A stretch of 64,000 nt of DNA from positions 620,001 through 684,000 of the forward strand of contig CANTAL010000137.1 in assembly GCA_947650365.1 (NCBI GenBank), read 5' to 3'. The stretch comes from Chamaelirium japonicum (lineage: Eukaryota > Streptophyta > Magnoliopsida > Liliales > Melanthiaceae). Positions 42,088-54,251 of the stretch are shown in pieces. A program made the position numbers and the translations under genes. Every line of letters begins with the position of its first letter. Position 1 is the first letter of the stretch. The notes under the pieces were generated by a model. It searched no databases, had not been told where the DNA came from, and saw only the letters and a list, made by a program, of their open reading frames with translations.

Positions 42088-44142
42088 TAATGAATTAGAA
42101 TGGATTGTACGAATGAATTAGAATGGATCGTGTGAAAGAATTAGAATGGATTGTATGAATGAATTAGAATGGATTGTATGAATGGATCATACGAATGGAA
42201 TGGATACATTCGTGCGAATGAATTAGAATGGATCATACGAATGAATTAGAATGGATCATACGAATGAGTAAGAATGGATCGTACGAATGAATTAGAATGG
42301 ATTGTATGAAAGAATTAGAATGGATCGTACGAATGAGTAAGAATGGATCGTACGAATGAATTAGAATGGATCATACGAATGAATTAGAATGGATCGTACG
42401 AATTAATTAGAATGGATCATAGGAATGAAATAGAATGGATCGTACGAAGGAATTAGAATGGATCGTACGAAGGAATTAGAATGGATCGTACGAATGAATT
42501 AGAATGGATCTTACGAATGAATTAGAATGGATCGTACGAATAAATTAGAATGGATCGTATGAATGGTTTAGAATGGATACATTCGTGCGAATGAATTAGA
42601 ATGGATCGGACGAATGAATTAGAATGGATCGTACGAATGAATTAGAATGGATCAAATGAATGAATTAGAATGGTTACATTCATGCGAATGAATTAGAATG
42701 GATCGTACGAATGGATTAGAATGGATCGTACGAATGGATTAGAATGGATACATTCGTGCGAATGAATTAGAATTGATCATACGAATGAGTAAGAATGGAT
42801 CGTACGAATGAAATAGAATGGATTGTACGAATGAATTAGAATGGATCGTGCGAATGAATTTGAATGGATCGTACGAATGAATTAGAATGGATCGTACGAA
42901 TGAATTAGAATGGATCGTACGAATGAATTAGAATGGATCGTAAGAATGAATTAGAATGGATACATTCGTGCGAATGAATTAGAATGGATACATTCGTGCG
43001 AAAGAATTAGAATAGATCGTATGAATGAATTAGAATGGATCCTATGAATGAATTAGAATGGATCGTGCGAATGAATTAGAATGGATCGTGCGAATGAATT
43101 AGAATGGATCGTACGAATGAATTAGAATGGATCGTACGAATGAATTAGAATGGATCGTACGAATGAATTAGAATGGATCATACGAATGAGTAAGAATGGA
43201 TCGTACGAATGAAATAGAATGGATTGTATGAATGAATTAGAATGGATCATACGAATGAATTAGAATGGATCGTGTGAAAGAATTAGAATGGATTGTATGA
43301 ATGAATTAGAATGGATCATATGAATGAATTAGAATGGATCGTGCGAATGAATTAGAATGGATCGTACGAATCATACGAATGGATCATACGAATGAATTAG
43401 AATGGATCATACGAATGAGTAAGAATGGATCGTACGAATGAAATAGAATGGATTGTACGAATGAAATAGAATGGATACATTCGTGCGAATGAATTAGAAT
43501 GGATCGTACGAATGAATTAGAATGGATCGTACGAATGAATTAGAATGGATCGTATGAATGAATTAGAATGCATCGTACGAAAGAATTAGAATGGATATAT
43601 TCATGCGAATGAATTAGAATGGATCGTACGAATGAATTAGACTGGATCGTACGAATGAATTTGAATGGATACATTTGTGCGAATGAATCTAAATGGATTG
43701 TATGAATGAATTACAATGGATCGTACGAATGAATTAGAATGGATCGTACGAATAAATTAGAATAGCTCATATGAATGAATTAGAATGAATCGTATGAATG
43801 AATTAGAATGGTTACATTCGTGCGAATGAATTAGAATAGATCGTACGAATGAATTAGAATGGATCGTATGAAAAAATTAGAATAGATCGTGGGAATGAAT
43901 TAGAATGGATGGTACGAATGAATTAGAATGGATCCACCGAATGAGTTAGAATGGATCATACGAATGAATTAGAATAGATTGTACGAATGAATTAGAATGG
44001 ATTGTGCGAATGAATTAGAATGGATCGTATGAATGAATAAGAATGGATCGTACGAATGAATTAGAATGGATCGTGCGAATGAATTAGCATGAATCGTACG
44101 AATGTATTAGAATGGATCGTACGAATGAATTAGAATGAATCG
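42088..44142 (-). repeat. Reverse block, 42.1 kb
   Basis: The first 120 bp copy 4301-4420. From 42470 it is the second copy of the 14-kb duplication. Positions about 43593-43870 are absent from the first copy but resemble 1830-2060, with TAGCTCATA and GGTTACATTCGTGCG. It ends GAATCGTACGATCC. Confidence 0.92.
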
Positions 44143-44664
44143 TACGATCCATTCTAATTCATTCGTACGATCCATTCTAATTCATTCGCACGAATATATC
44201 CATTCTAATTCATTCATACGATCTATTCTAATTCATTCATACAATCCATTCTAATTCTTTCACACTATCCATTCTAATTCATTCATACGATCCATTCTAA
44301 TTCATTCGTACGATCCATTGTAATTCATTCGTATGATCCATTCTAATTCATTCCTATGATCTATTCTAATTCATTCGCTCGAATATATCCATTCTAATTC
44401 ATTCGTTCGATCCATTCTAATTCATTCGCAAGATCCATTCTCATTCATTCGTATGATCCATTCTAATCCATTCGTACGATCCATTCTAATTCATTCGTAC
44501 GATCCATTCTAATTCATTCGCACGAATGTATCCATTCTAGTTCATTCGTACGATCCATTCTAATTCATTCGTACGATCCATTCTAATTCATTCGCACGAT
44601 CCATTCTAATTCATTCGTACGGACCATTCTAAATCATTCATACGATCCATTCTAATTCATTCTA
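44143..44664 (+). repeat. Forward block, 44.1 kb, copy of 29827-30366
   Basis: Unit-by-unit match to the block at 29827, slightly shorter. It ends in CATTCTAGAATG, a 12-bp palindrome. Confidence 0.91.
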
Positions 44665-44986
44665 GAATGGATACATTCGTGCGAATGAATTAGAATGGAT
44701 CGTACGAATGAATTAGAATGGATCCTACGAATGAATTAGAATGGATCTTACGAATGAATTAGAATTGATCGTACGAATGAATTAGAATGGATCGTACGAA
44801 TGAATTATAAAGGATCAAATGAAAGAATTAGAATGGATCGTACGAATGAATTAGAATGGATCATACGAATGAATTAGAATGGATCGTACGAATGAATTAG
44901 AATGGATCGTACGAATGAACTAGAATGGATACATTCGTGCGAATGAATTAGAATGGATCGTACGAATGAATTAGAATGGATCGTAC
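44665..44986 (-). repeat. Reverse block, 44.7 kb, copy of 30367-30621
   Basis: About 14 reverse units with the same ending GATCGTACGATTC as its partner. It is longer by about three units. Confidence 0.9.
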
Positions 44987-45886
44987 GATTCATTCTAATT
45001 CATTTGTACGATCCATTCTAATACATTCGTACGATTCATGCTAATTCATTCGCAAGATCCATTCTAATTCATTCGTACGATCCATTCTTATTCATTCATA
45101 CGATCCATTCTAATTCATTCGCACAATCCATTCTAATTCATTCGTACAATCCATTCTAATTCATTCGTATGATCCATTCTAACTCATTCGGTGGATCCAT
45201 TCTAATTCATTCGTACGATCCATTCTAATTCATTCCCACGATCCATTCTAATTTATTTGTACGATCCATTCTAATTCATTCGTACGATCTATTCTAATTC
45301 ATTCGCACGAATGTAACCATTCTAATTCATTCATACGATTCATTCTAATTCATTCGTATGAGCTATTCTAATTCATTCGTACGATCCATTCTAATTCATT
45401 CGTACGATCCATTGTAATTCATTTATACAATCCATTTAGATTTATTCGCACAAATGTATCCATTCAAATTCATTCGTACGATCCAGTCTAATTCATTCGT
45501 ACGATCCACTCTAATTCGTTCGTACGATGCATTCTAATTCATTCGTACGATCCATTCTAATTCATTCATTTGACCCATTCTAATTCATTCGTACGATCCA
45601 TTCTAATTCATTCGTCCGATCTATTCTAATTCATTCGCACGAATGTATCCATTCTAATTCATTCGTACGATCCATTCTAATTCATTCGTACGATCCATTC
45701 TAATTCATTCGTAAGATCCATCCTAATTCATTCATACGATCCATTCTAATTCATTCATACGATCCATTCTAACTCATTCGCACGAATGTATCTATTCTAG
45801 TTCATTCGTACGATCCATTCTAATTCATTCGTACGATCCATTCTAATTCATTCCGTACGATCCAATCTAATTCATTCGTATGATCG
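44987..45886 (+). repeat. Forward block, 45.0 kb, copy of 30622-31476
   Basis: Shares CATTCGGTGGATCC (45186) and the TTTGACCC / TTTGATCC unit with its partner. It ends GTATGATCGTACG, one mismatch away from the perfect palindrome at 31476. Confidence 0.91.
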
Positions 45887-47033
45887 TACGAATGAATTAG
45901 AATGAATTAGAATGGATCGTACGAATGAATTAGAATGGATCGTACGAATGAATTAGAATGGATCGGACGAATGAATTAGAATGGATACATTCGTGCGAAT
46001 GAATTAGAATGGATCGGACGATTGAATTAGAATGGATCGTACGAATGACTTAGAATGGATCATATGAATTCATTAGAATGGTTCCATTCATGCGAATGAA
46101 TTAGAATGGATCGTACGAATGGATTAGAATGGATCGTACGAATGGATTAGAATGGATACATTCGAGCGAATGAATTAGAATGGATCATACGAATGAATTA
46201 GAATGGATCGTACGAATGGATTAGAATGGATCCTACGAATGGATTAGAATGGATACCTTTGTGCATATGAATTAGAATGGATCGTATAAATGAATTAGAA
46301 TGGATCGTAGAATGGATCGTACGAATGAATGAGAATGAATTAGAATGGATCGTATGAATGAATTAGAATAGATCATAGGAATGAATTAGAATGGATCGTG
46401 CAAATGAATTAGAATGGATACATTTATACGAATGAATTAGAATGGATCGTACGAATGAATTAGAATGGATCGTACGAATGAATTAGAATAGATCATACGA
46501 ATGAATTAGAATGGATCATACGAATGAGTAAGAATGGATCGTACGAATGAAATAGAATGGATTGTACGAATGAATTAGAATGGATCGTACGAATGAATTA
46601 GAATGGATCATGTGAAAGAATTAGAATGGATTGTATGAATGAATTAGAATGGATCATATGAATGAATTAGAATGGATCATGCGAATGAATTTGAATGGAT
46701 CGTACGAATGAATTAGAATGGATCGTACGAATGAATTATAATGGATACATTCGTGCGAATGAATTAGAATGGATACATTCGTGCGAAAGAATTAGAATAG
46801 ATCGTATGAATGAATTAGAATGGATCCTATGAATGAATTAGAATGGATCGTGCGAATGAATTAGAATGGATCGTACGAATGAATTAGAATGGAGCGTGCT
46901 AATGAATTAGAATTGATCGAACGAATTAATTAGCAGGGATCGTGCTAATGAATTAGAATGGAACGTACGAATGAATTAGAATAGATCGTGTGAAAGAATT
47001 AGAATGGATTGTATGAAAGAATTAGAATGAATT
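45887..47033 (-). repeat. Reverse block, 45.9 kb, copy of 31477-32827
   Basis: Same variant order as its partner, with GGATACCTTTGTGCATATG at about 46250, but without the 37-bp sub-array. It carries the GTGCTAATG / GATCGAACG module at about 46890. It ends AATTCGTACGATCC. Confidence 0.91.
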
Positions 47034-47460
47034 CGTACGATCCATTCGAATTCAATTCGCACGATCCATTCTAATTCATTGATACGATCCATTCTAATTC
47101 ATTCATACAATCCATTCTAATTCTTTCACCCGATCCATTCTAATTCATTCGTAGGATCCAATCTAATTCATTTGTACAATCTATTCTATTTCATTCATAC
47201 GATCCATTCTTACTCATTCGTATGATCCATTCTAATTCATTCGGACGAATGTATCCATTCTAATTTATTCGAACGATCCATTCTAATTCATTCGTACGAT
47301 CCATTCTAATTCATTCGTACGATCCATTCTTACTCATTCGTATGATCCATTCTAATTCATTCGTACGATCCATTCTAATTCATTCGTATGATCCATTCTA
47401 ATTCATTCGCACAATCTATTCTAATTCATTCGTACGATCCATTCTAATTCATTCGTACGA
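47034..47460 (+). repeat. Forward block, 47.0 kb, copy of 32828-33254
   Basis: About 18 forward units with the same cassette and 28-mer as its partner. It ends at the centre of the 58-bp perfect palindrome 47432-47489. Confidence 0.91.
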
Positions 47461-47489
47461 TCGTACGAATGAATTAGAATGGATCGTAC
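47432..47489. repeat. 58-bp perfect palindrome at a flip
   Basis: Arms 47432-47460 and 47461-47489 meet in CGATCG with no spacer; the arms are longer than one repeat unit. The partner site at 33254 in copy 1 of duplication B has one mismatch near the centre. Confidence 0.95.
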
Positions 47490-47850
47490 AGAATGAAATA
47501 GAATGGATTGTATGAATGAATTAGAATGGATACATTCGTGCGAATGAATTAGAATGGATCATACGAATGAGTAAGAATGGATCGTACGAATGAAATAGAA
47601 TGGATTGTACGAATGAATTAAAATAGATCGTACAAATGAATTAGAATGGATCGTACGAATGAATTAGAATGGATCATACGAATGAGTAAGAATGGATCGT
47701 ACAAATGAAATAGAATGGATTGTACGAATGAATTAGAATGGATCGTACGAATGAATTAGAATGGATCGTGTGAAAGAATTAGAATGCATTGTATGAATGA
47801 ATTAGAATGGATTGTATGAATGAATTAGAATGGATCGTACGAATGAATTC

Positions 47851-47872
47851 GAATGGATCGCATGATCCATTC
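47851..47872. repeat. Hairpin mini-inversion (loop GCAT)
   Basis: Same arms and loop as at 40969; partner of 33645-33666 in the second copy of duplication B. Confidence 0.95.
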
Positions 47873-49154
47873 GAATAGAATGGATCGTATGAATGAATTA
47901 GAATTGATCGGGCGAATGAATTAGAATGGATTGTAGGAATGAATTAGAATGGATCGTATGAATGAATTGGAATGGATCGTATGAATGAATTAGAATGGAT
48001 CATGCGAATGAATTAGAATGGATCGTACGAATGAATTAGAATGGATCGTACGAATGAATTAGAATGGATCATACGAATGAATTAGAATGGATCATACGAA
48101 TGAGTAAGAATGGATCGTACGAATGAAATAGAATGGATGGTACGAATGAATTAGAATGGATCGTACGAATGAATTAGAAAGGATCGTATGAATGAATTAG
48201 AATGGATCTTACGAATGAATTAGAATGGATCATACGAATGAATTAGAATAGATCGTACGAATAAATTAGAATGGATACATTCGTGCGAATGAATTAGAAT
48301 GGATCGGACGAATGAATTAGAATGGATCGTACGAATGAATTAGAATGGATCGTACGAATGAATTAGAATGGATCATACGAATAAATTAGAATGGATACAT
48401 TCGTCCGAATGAATTAGAATGGATCGTACGAATGAGTAAGAATGGATCGTACGAATGAAATAGAATAGATTGTACGAATGAATTAGAATGGATTCGTACG
48501 AATGAATTAGAATGGATACATTCGTGCGAATGAATTAGAATGGATCGTACCAATGAGTAAGAATGGATCGTACGAATGAAATAGAATGGATTGTGTGAAT
48601 GAATTAGAATGGATCGTACGAATGAATTAGAATGGATCGTACGAATGAATTAGAATGGATCCTATGAATGAATTAGAATGGATCGTGCGAATGAATTAGA
48701 ATGGATCGTACGAATGAATTAGAATGGTTCGTGCTAATGAATTAGAATTGATCGAACGAATGAATTAGAATGGATACATTCGTGCGAATGAATTAGAATG
48801 AATCGGACGAATGAATTAGAATGGATCGTACGAATGAGTAAGAATGGATCGTACGAATGAAATTGAATAGATCGTACGAATGAATTAGAATGGATCGTAC
48901 GAAGGAATTAGAATGGATCGTACGAATGAATTAGAATGGATATATTCGTGCAAATGAATTAGAATGGATCGTATGAATATATTAGAATGGATCGTATGAG
49001 TGAATTAGAATGGATCGTACGAATGAATTAGAATGGATCGTATGAATGAATTAGAATGGATACATTCGTGTGAATGAATTAGAATGGATCGTATGAATGA
49101 ATTAGAATAGATTTTGTGAATGAATTAGAACTGATCGTACGAATGAATTAGAAT

Positions 49155-49238
49155 GGATACATTCGTACGAATGAATTAGAATGGATACATTCGTACGAAT
49201 GAATTAGAATGGATACATTCGTACGAATGAATTAGAAT
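49155..49238 (-). repeat. Run of three adjacent 28-bp variant units
   Basis: GGATACATTCGTACGAATG starts at 49155, 49183 and 49211, exactly 28 bp apart. Elsewhere 28-mers are usually separated by several 23-mers, so this looks like a local amplification of the variant. Confidence 0.9.
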
Positions 49239-49471
49239 TGATTGTATGAATCAATTAGAATGGATCCTATGAATGAATTAGAACGGATCGTGCGAATGAA
49301 TTAGAATGGATCGTACGAATGAATTAGAATGGATCGTGCTAATGAATTAGAATTGATCAAACGAATGAATTAGCATGGATCGTGCTAATGAATTAGAATG
49401 GAACGTACAAATGAATTAGAATGGATCGTGTGAAAGAATTAGAATGGATTGTATGAATGAATTAGAATGAA

Positions 49472-50501
49472 TTCGTACGATCCATTCGAATTCATTCGCA
49501 CGATCCATTCTAATTCATTCATACGATCTATTCTAATTCATTCATACAATCCATTCTAATTCTTTCACACGATCCATTCTAATTCATTCGTAGGATCCAT
49601 TCTAATTCATTCGTACAATCTATTCTATTTCATTCGTACGATCCATTCTTACTCATTCGTATGATCCATTCTAATTCATTCGGACGAATGTATCCATTCT
49701 AATTTATTCGTACAATCGATTCTAATTCATTCATACGAACCATTCTAATTCATTCGTACGATCCATTCTAATTCATTCGTCCGATCCATTCTAATTCATT
49801 CGCACGAATATATCCATTCTAATTCATTCGTACGATCCATTCAAATTCATTCGTACGATCCATTCTAATTCATTCGTAAGATCCATTCTAATTCATACGT
49901 ACGATCCATTCTAATTCATTCGTACGATCCATTCTAATTCATTCGCACGAATGTATCCATTCTAGTTCATTCGTACGATCCATTCTAATTCATTCATACA
50001 ATCCATTCTAATTCATTCGCATGAATGTATCCATTCTAATTCATTCGTACGATCAGTTCTAATTCATTCACAAAATCTATTCTAATTCATTCATACGATC
50101 CATTCTAATTCATTCACACGAATGTATCCATTTTATACGATCCATTCTAATTCATTTGCACGAATACATCCATTCTAATTCATTCGTACGATCCATTCTA
50201 ATTCCTTCGTACGATCCATTCTAATTCATTCGTACGATCTTTTCTAATTCATTCATACGATCCATTCTAATTCATTCGTACGATCCATTCTAATTCCTTC
50301 GTACGATCCATTCTAATTCATTCGTACGATCCATTCTAATTCATTCATACAATCCATTCTAATTCTTTCACACGATCCATTCTAATTCATTCGTACGATC
50401 CATTCTAATTCATTCGTGCAATCCATCCTATTTCATTCGTACGATCCGTTCTTACTCATTCATACGATCCATTCTAATTCATTCAAACGAATGTATCCAT
50501 T
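49472..50501 (+). repeat. Forward block, 49.5 kb
   Basis: The first 250 bp copy 32828-33070 and 47034-47280. Positions 50145-50340 resemble 535-735 (TTTGCACGAATACATCC, then CCTTCG units). It ends TCCATTCGTACGAATGAATT. Confidence 0.91.
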
Positions 50502-52791
50502 CGTACGAATGAATTAGAATAGATTGTACGAATGAATTAGAATGGATCGTACGAATGAATTAGAATGGATCGTACGAAGGAATTAGAATGGATCGTACGA
50601 ATGAGTTAGAATGGATCGTACGAATGAATTAGAATGGATACATTCGTGCGAATGAATTAGAATAAATTAGAATGAATTAGAATGGATCGTACGAATGAAT
50701 TAGAATGGATACATTTGTGCGAATGAATTAGAATAGATCGTACGAATGAATTAGAATGGATCGTATGAATGAATTAGAATGGATCGTACGAATGAATTAG
50801 AATGGATCATGCGAATGAATTAGAATGGATCGTACGAATGAATTAGAATGGATGGTGGGAAAGAATTAGAATGGATCGTACGAATGAATTAGAATGGATC
50901 GTGCGAATGAATTAGAATAGATCGTACGAATGAATTAGAATGGATACATTCGTGCGAATGAATTAGAATGGATCGTGCGAATGAATTAGAATGGATCGTA
51001 TGAATGAATTAGAATGGATCGTGCGAATGAATTCGAATGGATCGTACGAATGAATTAGAATGGATCGTACCAATGAGTAAGAATGGATCGTACGAATGAA
51101 TTTGAATTGATCGTATGAATGAATTAGAATGGATCGTACGAATAAATTAGAATGGATTGTGCGAATGAATTAGAATGGATCGTACGAATGAATTAGAATG
51201 GATCGTACGAATGAACTAAAATGGATACATTCGTGCGAATGAATTAGAATGGATCGTACGAATGAATTAGAATGGATACATTCGTGCGAATGAATTAGAA
51301 TGGATTGTGCGAATGAATAAGAACAGATCGTGCGAATGAATCAGAATGGATCGTACGAATGAATGAGAATGGATGTACGAATGAATTAGAATGGATTGTA
51401 CGAATGAATTAGAATGGATACATTCGTGCGAATGAATTAGAATGGATCGGACGAATGAATTAGAATGGATCGTACGAATGAATTAGAATGGATCAAATGA
51501 ATGAATTAGAATGGTTACATTCATGCGAATGAATTAGAATGGATCGTACGAATGGATTAGAATGGATCGTACGAATGGATTAGAATGGATACATTCGAGC
51601 GAATGAATTAGAATGGATCGTACGAAAGAATTAGAATGGATCGTACGAAAGAATTAGAATGGATCGTACGAATGGATTAGAATGGATCCTACGAATGGAT
51701 TAGAATGGATACCTTTGTGATCGGACGAATGAATTAGAATGGATCGTACGAATGAATTAGAATGGATCGTACGAATGAATTAGAATGGATTGTATGAATG
51801 AATTAGAATGGATCGTACGAAGGAATTAGAATGGATCGTACGAATGAATTAGAATGGATCGTACGAATGAACTAAAATGGATCGTACGAATGAACTAGAA
51901 TGGATCGTACGAATAAATTAGAATGGATACATTCGTCCGAATGAATTAGAATGGATCATACAAATGAGTAAGAATGGATCGTACGAATGAAATAGAATAG
52001 ATTGTACGAATGAATTAGAATGGATCCTACGAATGAATTACAATGGATCGTGCGAATGAATTAGAATGGATCGTGCAAATGAATTAGAATGGATACATTC
52101 GTCCGAATGAATTAGAATGGATCATACGAATGAGTAAGAATGGATCGTGCGAATGAATTAGAATGGATCGTACGAATAAATTAGAATGGATATATTCGTG
52201 CAAATAAATTAGAATGAATCGTATGAATGTATTAGAATGGATCGTATGAGTGAATTAGAATGGATCGTACGAATGAATTAGAATTGATCGTACGAATGAA
52301 TTAGAATGGATCATGTGAATGAATTAGAATGGATCGTACGAATGAATTAGAATGGATCATACGAATGAACTAGAATGGATACATTCGTGCGAAGAATTAT
52401 AATGGATCGTACGAATGAATTAGAATGGATCGTATGAATGAATTAGAATGGATCTTACGAATGAATTAGAATGGATCGTACGAATGAATTAGAATGGATC
52501 GTACGAATGAATTAGAATGGATATATTCGTGCGAATGAATTACAATGGATCGGACGAATGAATTAGAATGGATCGTACGAATGAATTAGAATGGATCAAA
52601 TGAATGAATTAGAATGGTTACATTCATACGAATGAATTAGAATGGATCGCACGAATGGATTAGAATGGATCGTACGAATGGATTAGAATATATGCATATG
52701 AATTAGAATGGATCGTACGAATGAATTAGAATGGATCATATTAATGAATTAGAATGGATCGTACGAATGAATTAGAATGGATACATTCATG
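50502..52791 (-). repeat. Reverse block, 50.5 kb (long)
   Basis: About 97 reverse units. GGATACCTTTGTGATCGG at 51707 is a truncated form of the CATATG marker, joined directly to another unit. It ends ATTCATGCACGATCC. Confidence 0.92.
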
Positions 52792-52957
52792 CACGATCCA
52801 TTCTAATTCATTCGCACGAATGTATCCATTCTAATTCATTCGTACGATCAATTCTAATTCATTAATATGATCCATTCTAATTTATTCGTACGATCCATTC
52901 TAATTCATATGCACAAAGGTATCCATTCTAATTCATTCGTACGATCCATTCTAATTC
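52792..52957 (+). repeat. Forward block, 52.8 kb
   Basis: Seven forward units including CATATGCACAAAGGTATCC at 52906. It ends TAATTCAGGATCG, an abrupt non-palindromic join. Confidence 0.9.
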
Positions 52958-53529
52958 AGGATCGTACGAATGAATTAGAATGGATACATTAGTGCGAATG
53001 AATTAGAATTGATCGTACGAATGAATATATTTGAACGAATGAATTAGAATAGATCATACGAATGAATTAGAATGGATACATTCGTGCGAATGAATTAGAA
53101 TGGATCGTATGAATGAATTAGAATGGATCGTACGAATGAATTAGAATGGATAGTGCGAATGAATTAGAATCGATCGTACAAATGAATTAGAATGGATCGT
53201 ACGAATGAATTAGAATGGATCATACGAATGAGTAAGAATGGATCGTACGAATGAATAAGAATGGATCGTACGAATGAATTAGAATGAATCGTACGAATAA
53301 ATTAGAATGGTTACATTCGTCCGAATGAATTAGAATGGATCATACGAATGAGTAAGAATGGATCGAACGAATGAAATAGAATAGATTGTACGAATGAATT
53401 AGAATGGATCCTACGAATGAATTAGAATGGATCGTGTGAAAGAATTAGAATGGATTGTATGAATGAATTAGAATGGATCGTATGAATGAATTAGAATGGA
53501 TCGTGCGAATGAATTCGAATGGATCGTAT
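52958..53529 (-). repeat. Reverse block, 53.0 kb
   Basis: About 24 reverse units, one cut (GAATGAATATATTTGAACG near 53030). The last 220 bp belong to the junction module shared with 27.9, 60.1 and 62.0 kb. It ends GTATGAATTCATTC. Confidence 0.91.
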
Positions 53530-54080
53530 GAATTCATTCTAATTCATTCATACAGTCCATTCTAATTCTTTCACACGATCCATTCTAATTCATTCGTACG
53601 TTCCATTCTAATTCATTATCACGATCCATGCTAATTCATTCGTTCGATCAATTCTAATTTATTAGCACGATCCTTTCTAATTCATTCGTACGATCCATTC
53701 TAATTCATTCGCACGATCCATTCTAATTCATTCATAGGATCCATTCTAATTCATTCATACGATCTATTCTAATTCTTTCGCACGAATGTATCCATTCTAA
53801 TTCATTCGCACGAATGTATCCATTCTAATTCATTCGTACGATCCATTCTAATTCATTCGTACGATCCATTCTAATTCATTCGTACAATCCATACTAATTC
53901 ATTCATACGATCTATTCTAATTCATTCATACAATCCATTCTAATTCTTTCACACGATCCATTCTAATTCATTCGTACGATCCATTTTAATTTATTCGCAC
54001 AATCCATTCTATTTCATTCGTATGATCCATTCTTACTCATTCGTATGATCCATTCTAATTCATTCGCACGAATGTATCCA
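53530..54080 (+). repeat. Forward block, 53.5 kb
   Basis: About 23 forward units beginning with the CATACAGTCC / TTTCACACG pair and the ATGC / CGATCAATTC module. The same order is found at 60331 and 62236. It ends GTATCCACAATGGATTATACG. Confidence 0.91.
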
Positions 54081-54251
54081 CAATGGATTATACGAATGAG
54101 TAAGAATGGATCGTACGAATGAAATAGAATGGATTGTGCGAATGAATTAGAATGGACCGTACGAATGAATTAGACGTACGAATGAATTAGAATGGATACA
54201 TTCGTGCGAATAAATTAGAATGGATCATATGAATGAGTAAGAATGGATCGT
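54081..54251 (-). repeat. Reverse block, 54.1 kb
   Basis: Seven reverse units, one shortened (TTAGACGTACGAATG near 54170). It ends GATCGTCATTCTAATTC. Confidence 0.9.

Larger units (their letters stand above)
42470..48870. repeat. Segmental duplication B, copy 2
   Basis: Partner of 28465-34690. It has about 268 bp (43593-43870) that the first copy lacks and lacks the 37-bp sub-array. It contains the same nine internal orientation flips. Confidence 0.9.
47461..49471 (-). repeat. Reverse block, 47.5 kb
   Basis: About 85 reverse units with a hairpin mini-inversion at 47851-47872. It copies 33255-34690 up to about 48870, then resembles 1040-1250. A run of three adjacent 28-mers lies at 49155-49238. 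It ends AATTCGTACGATCC. Confidence 0.92.
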
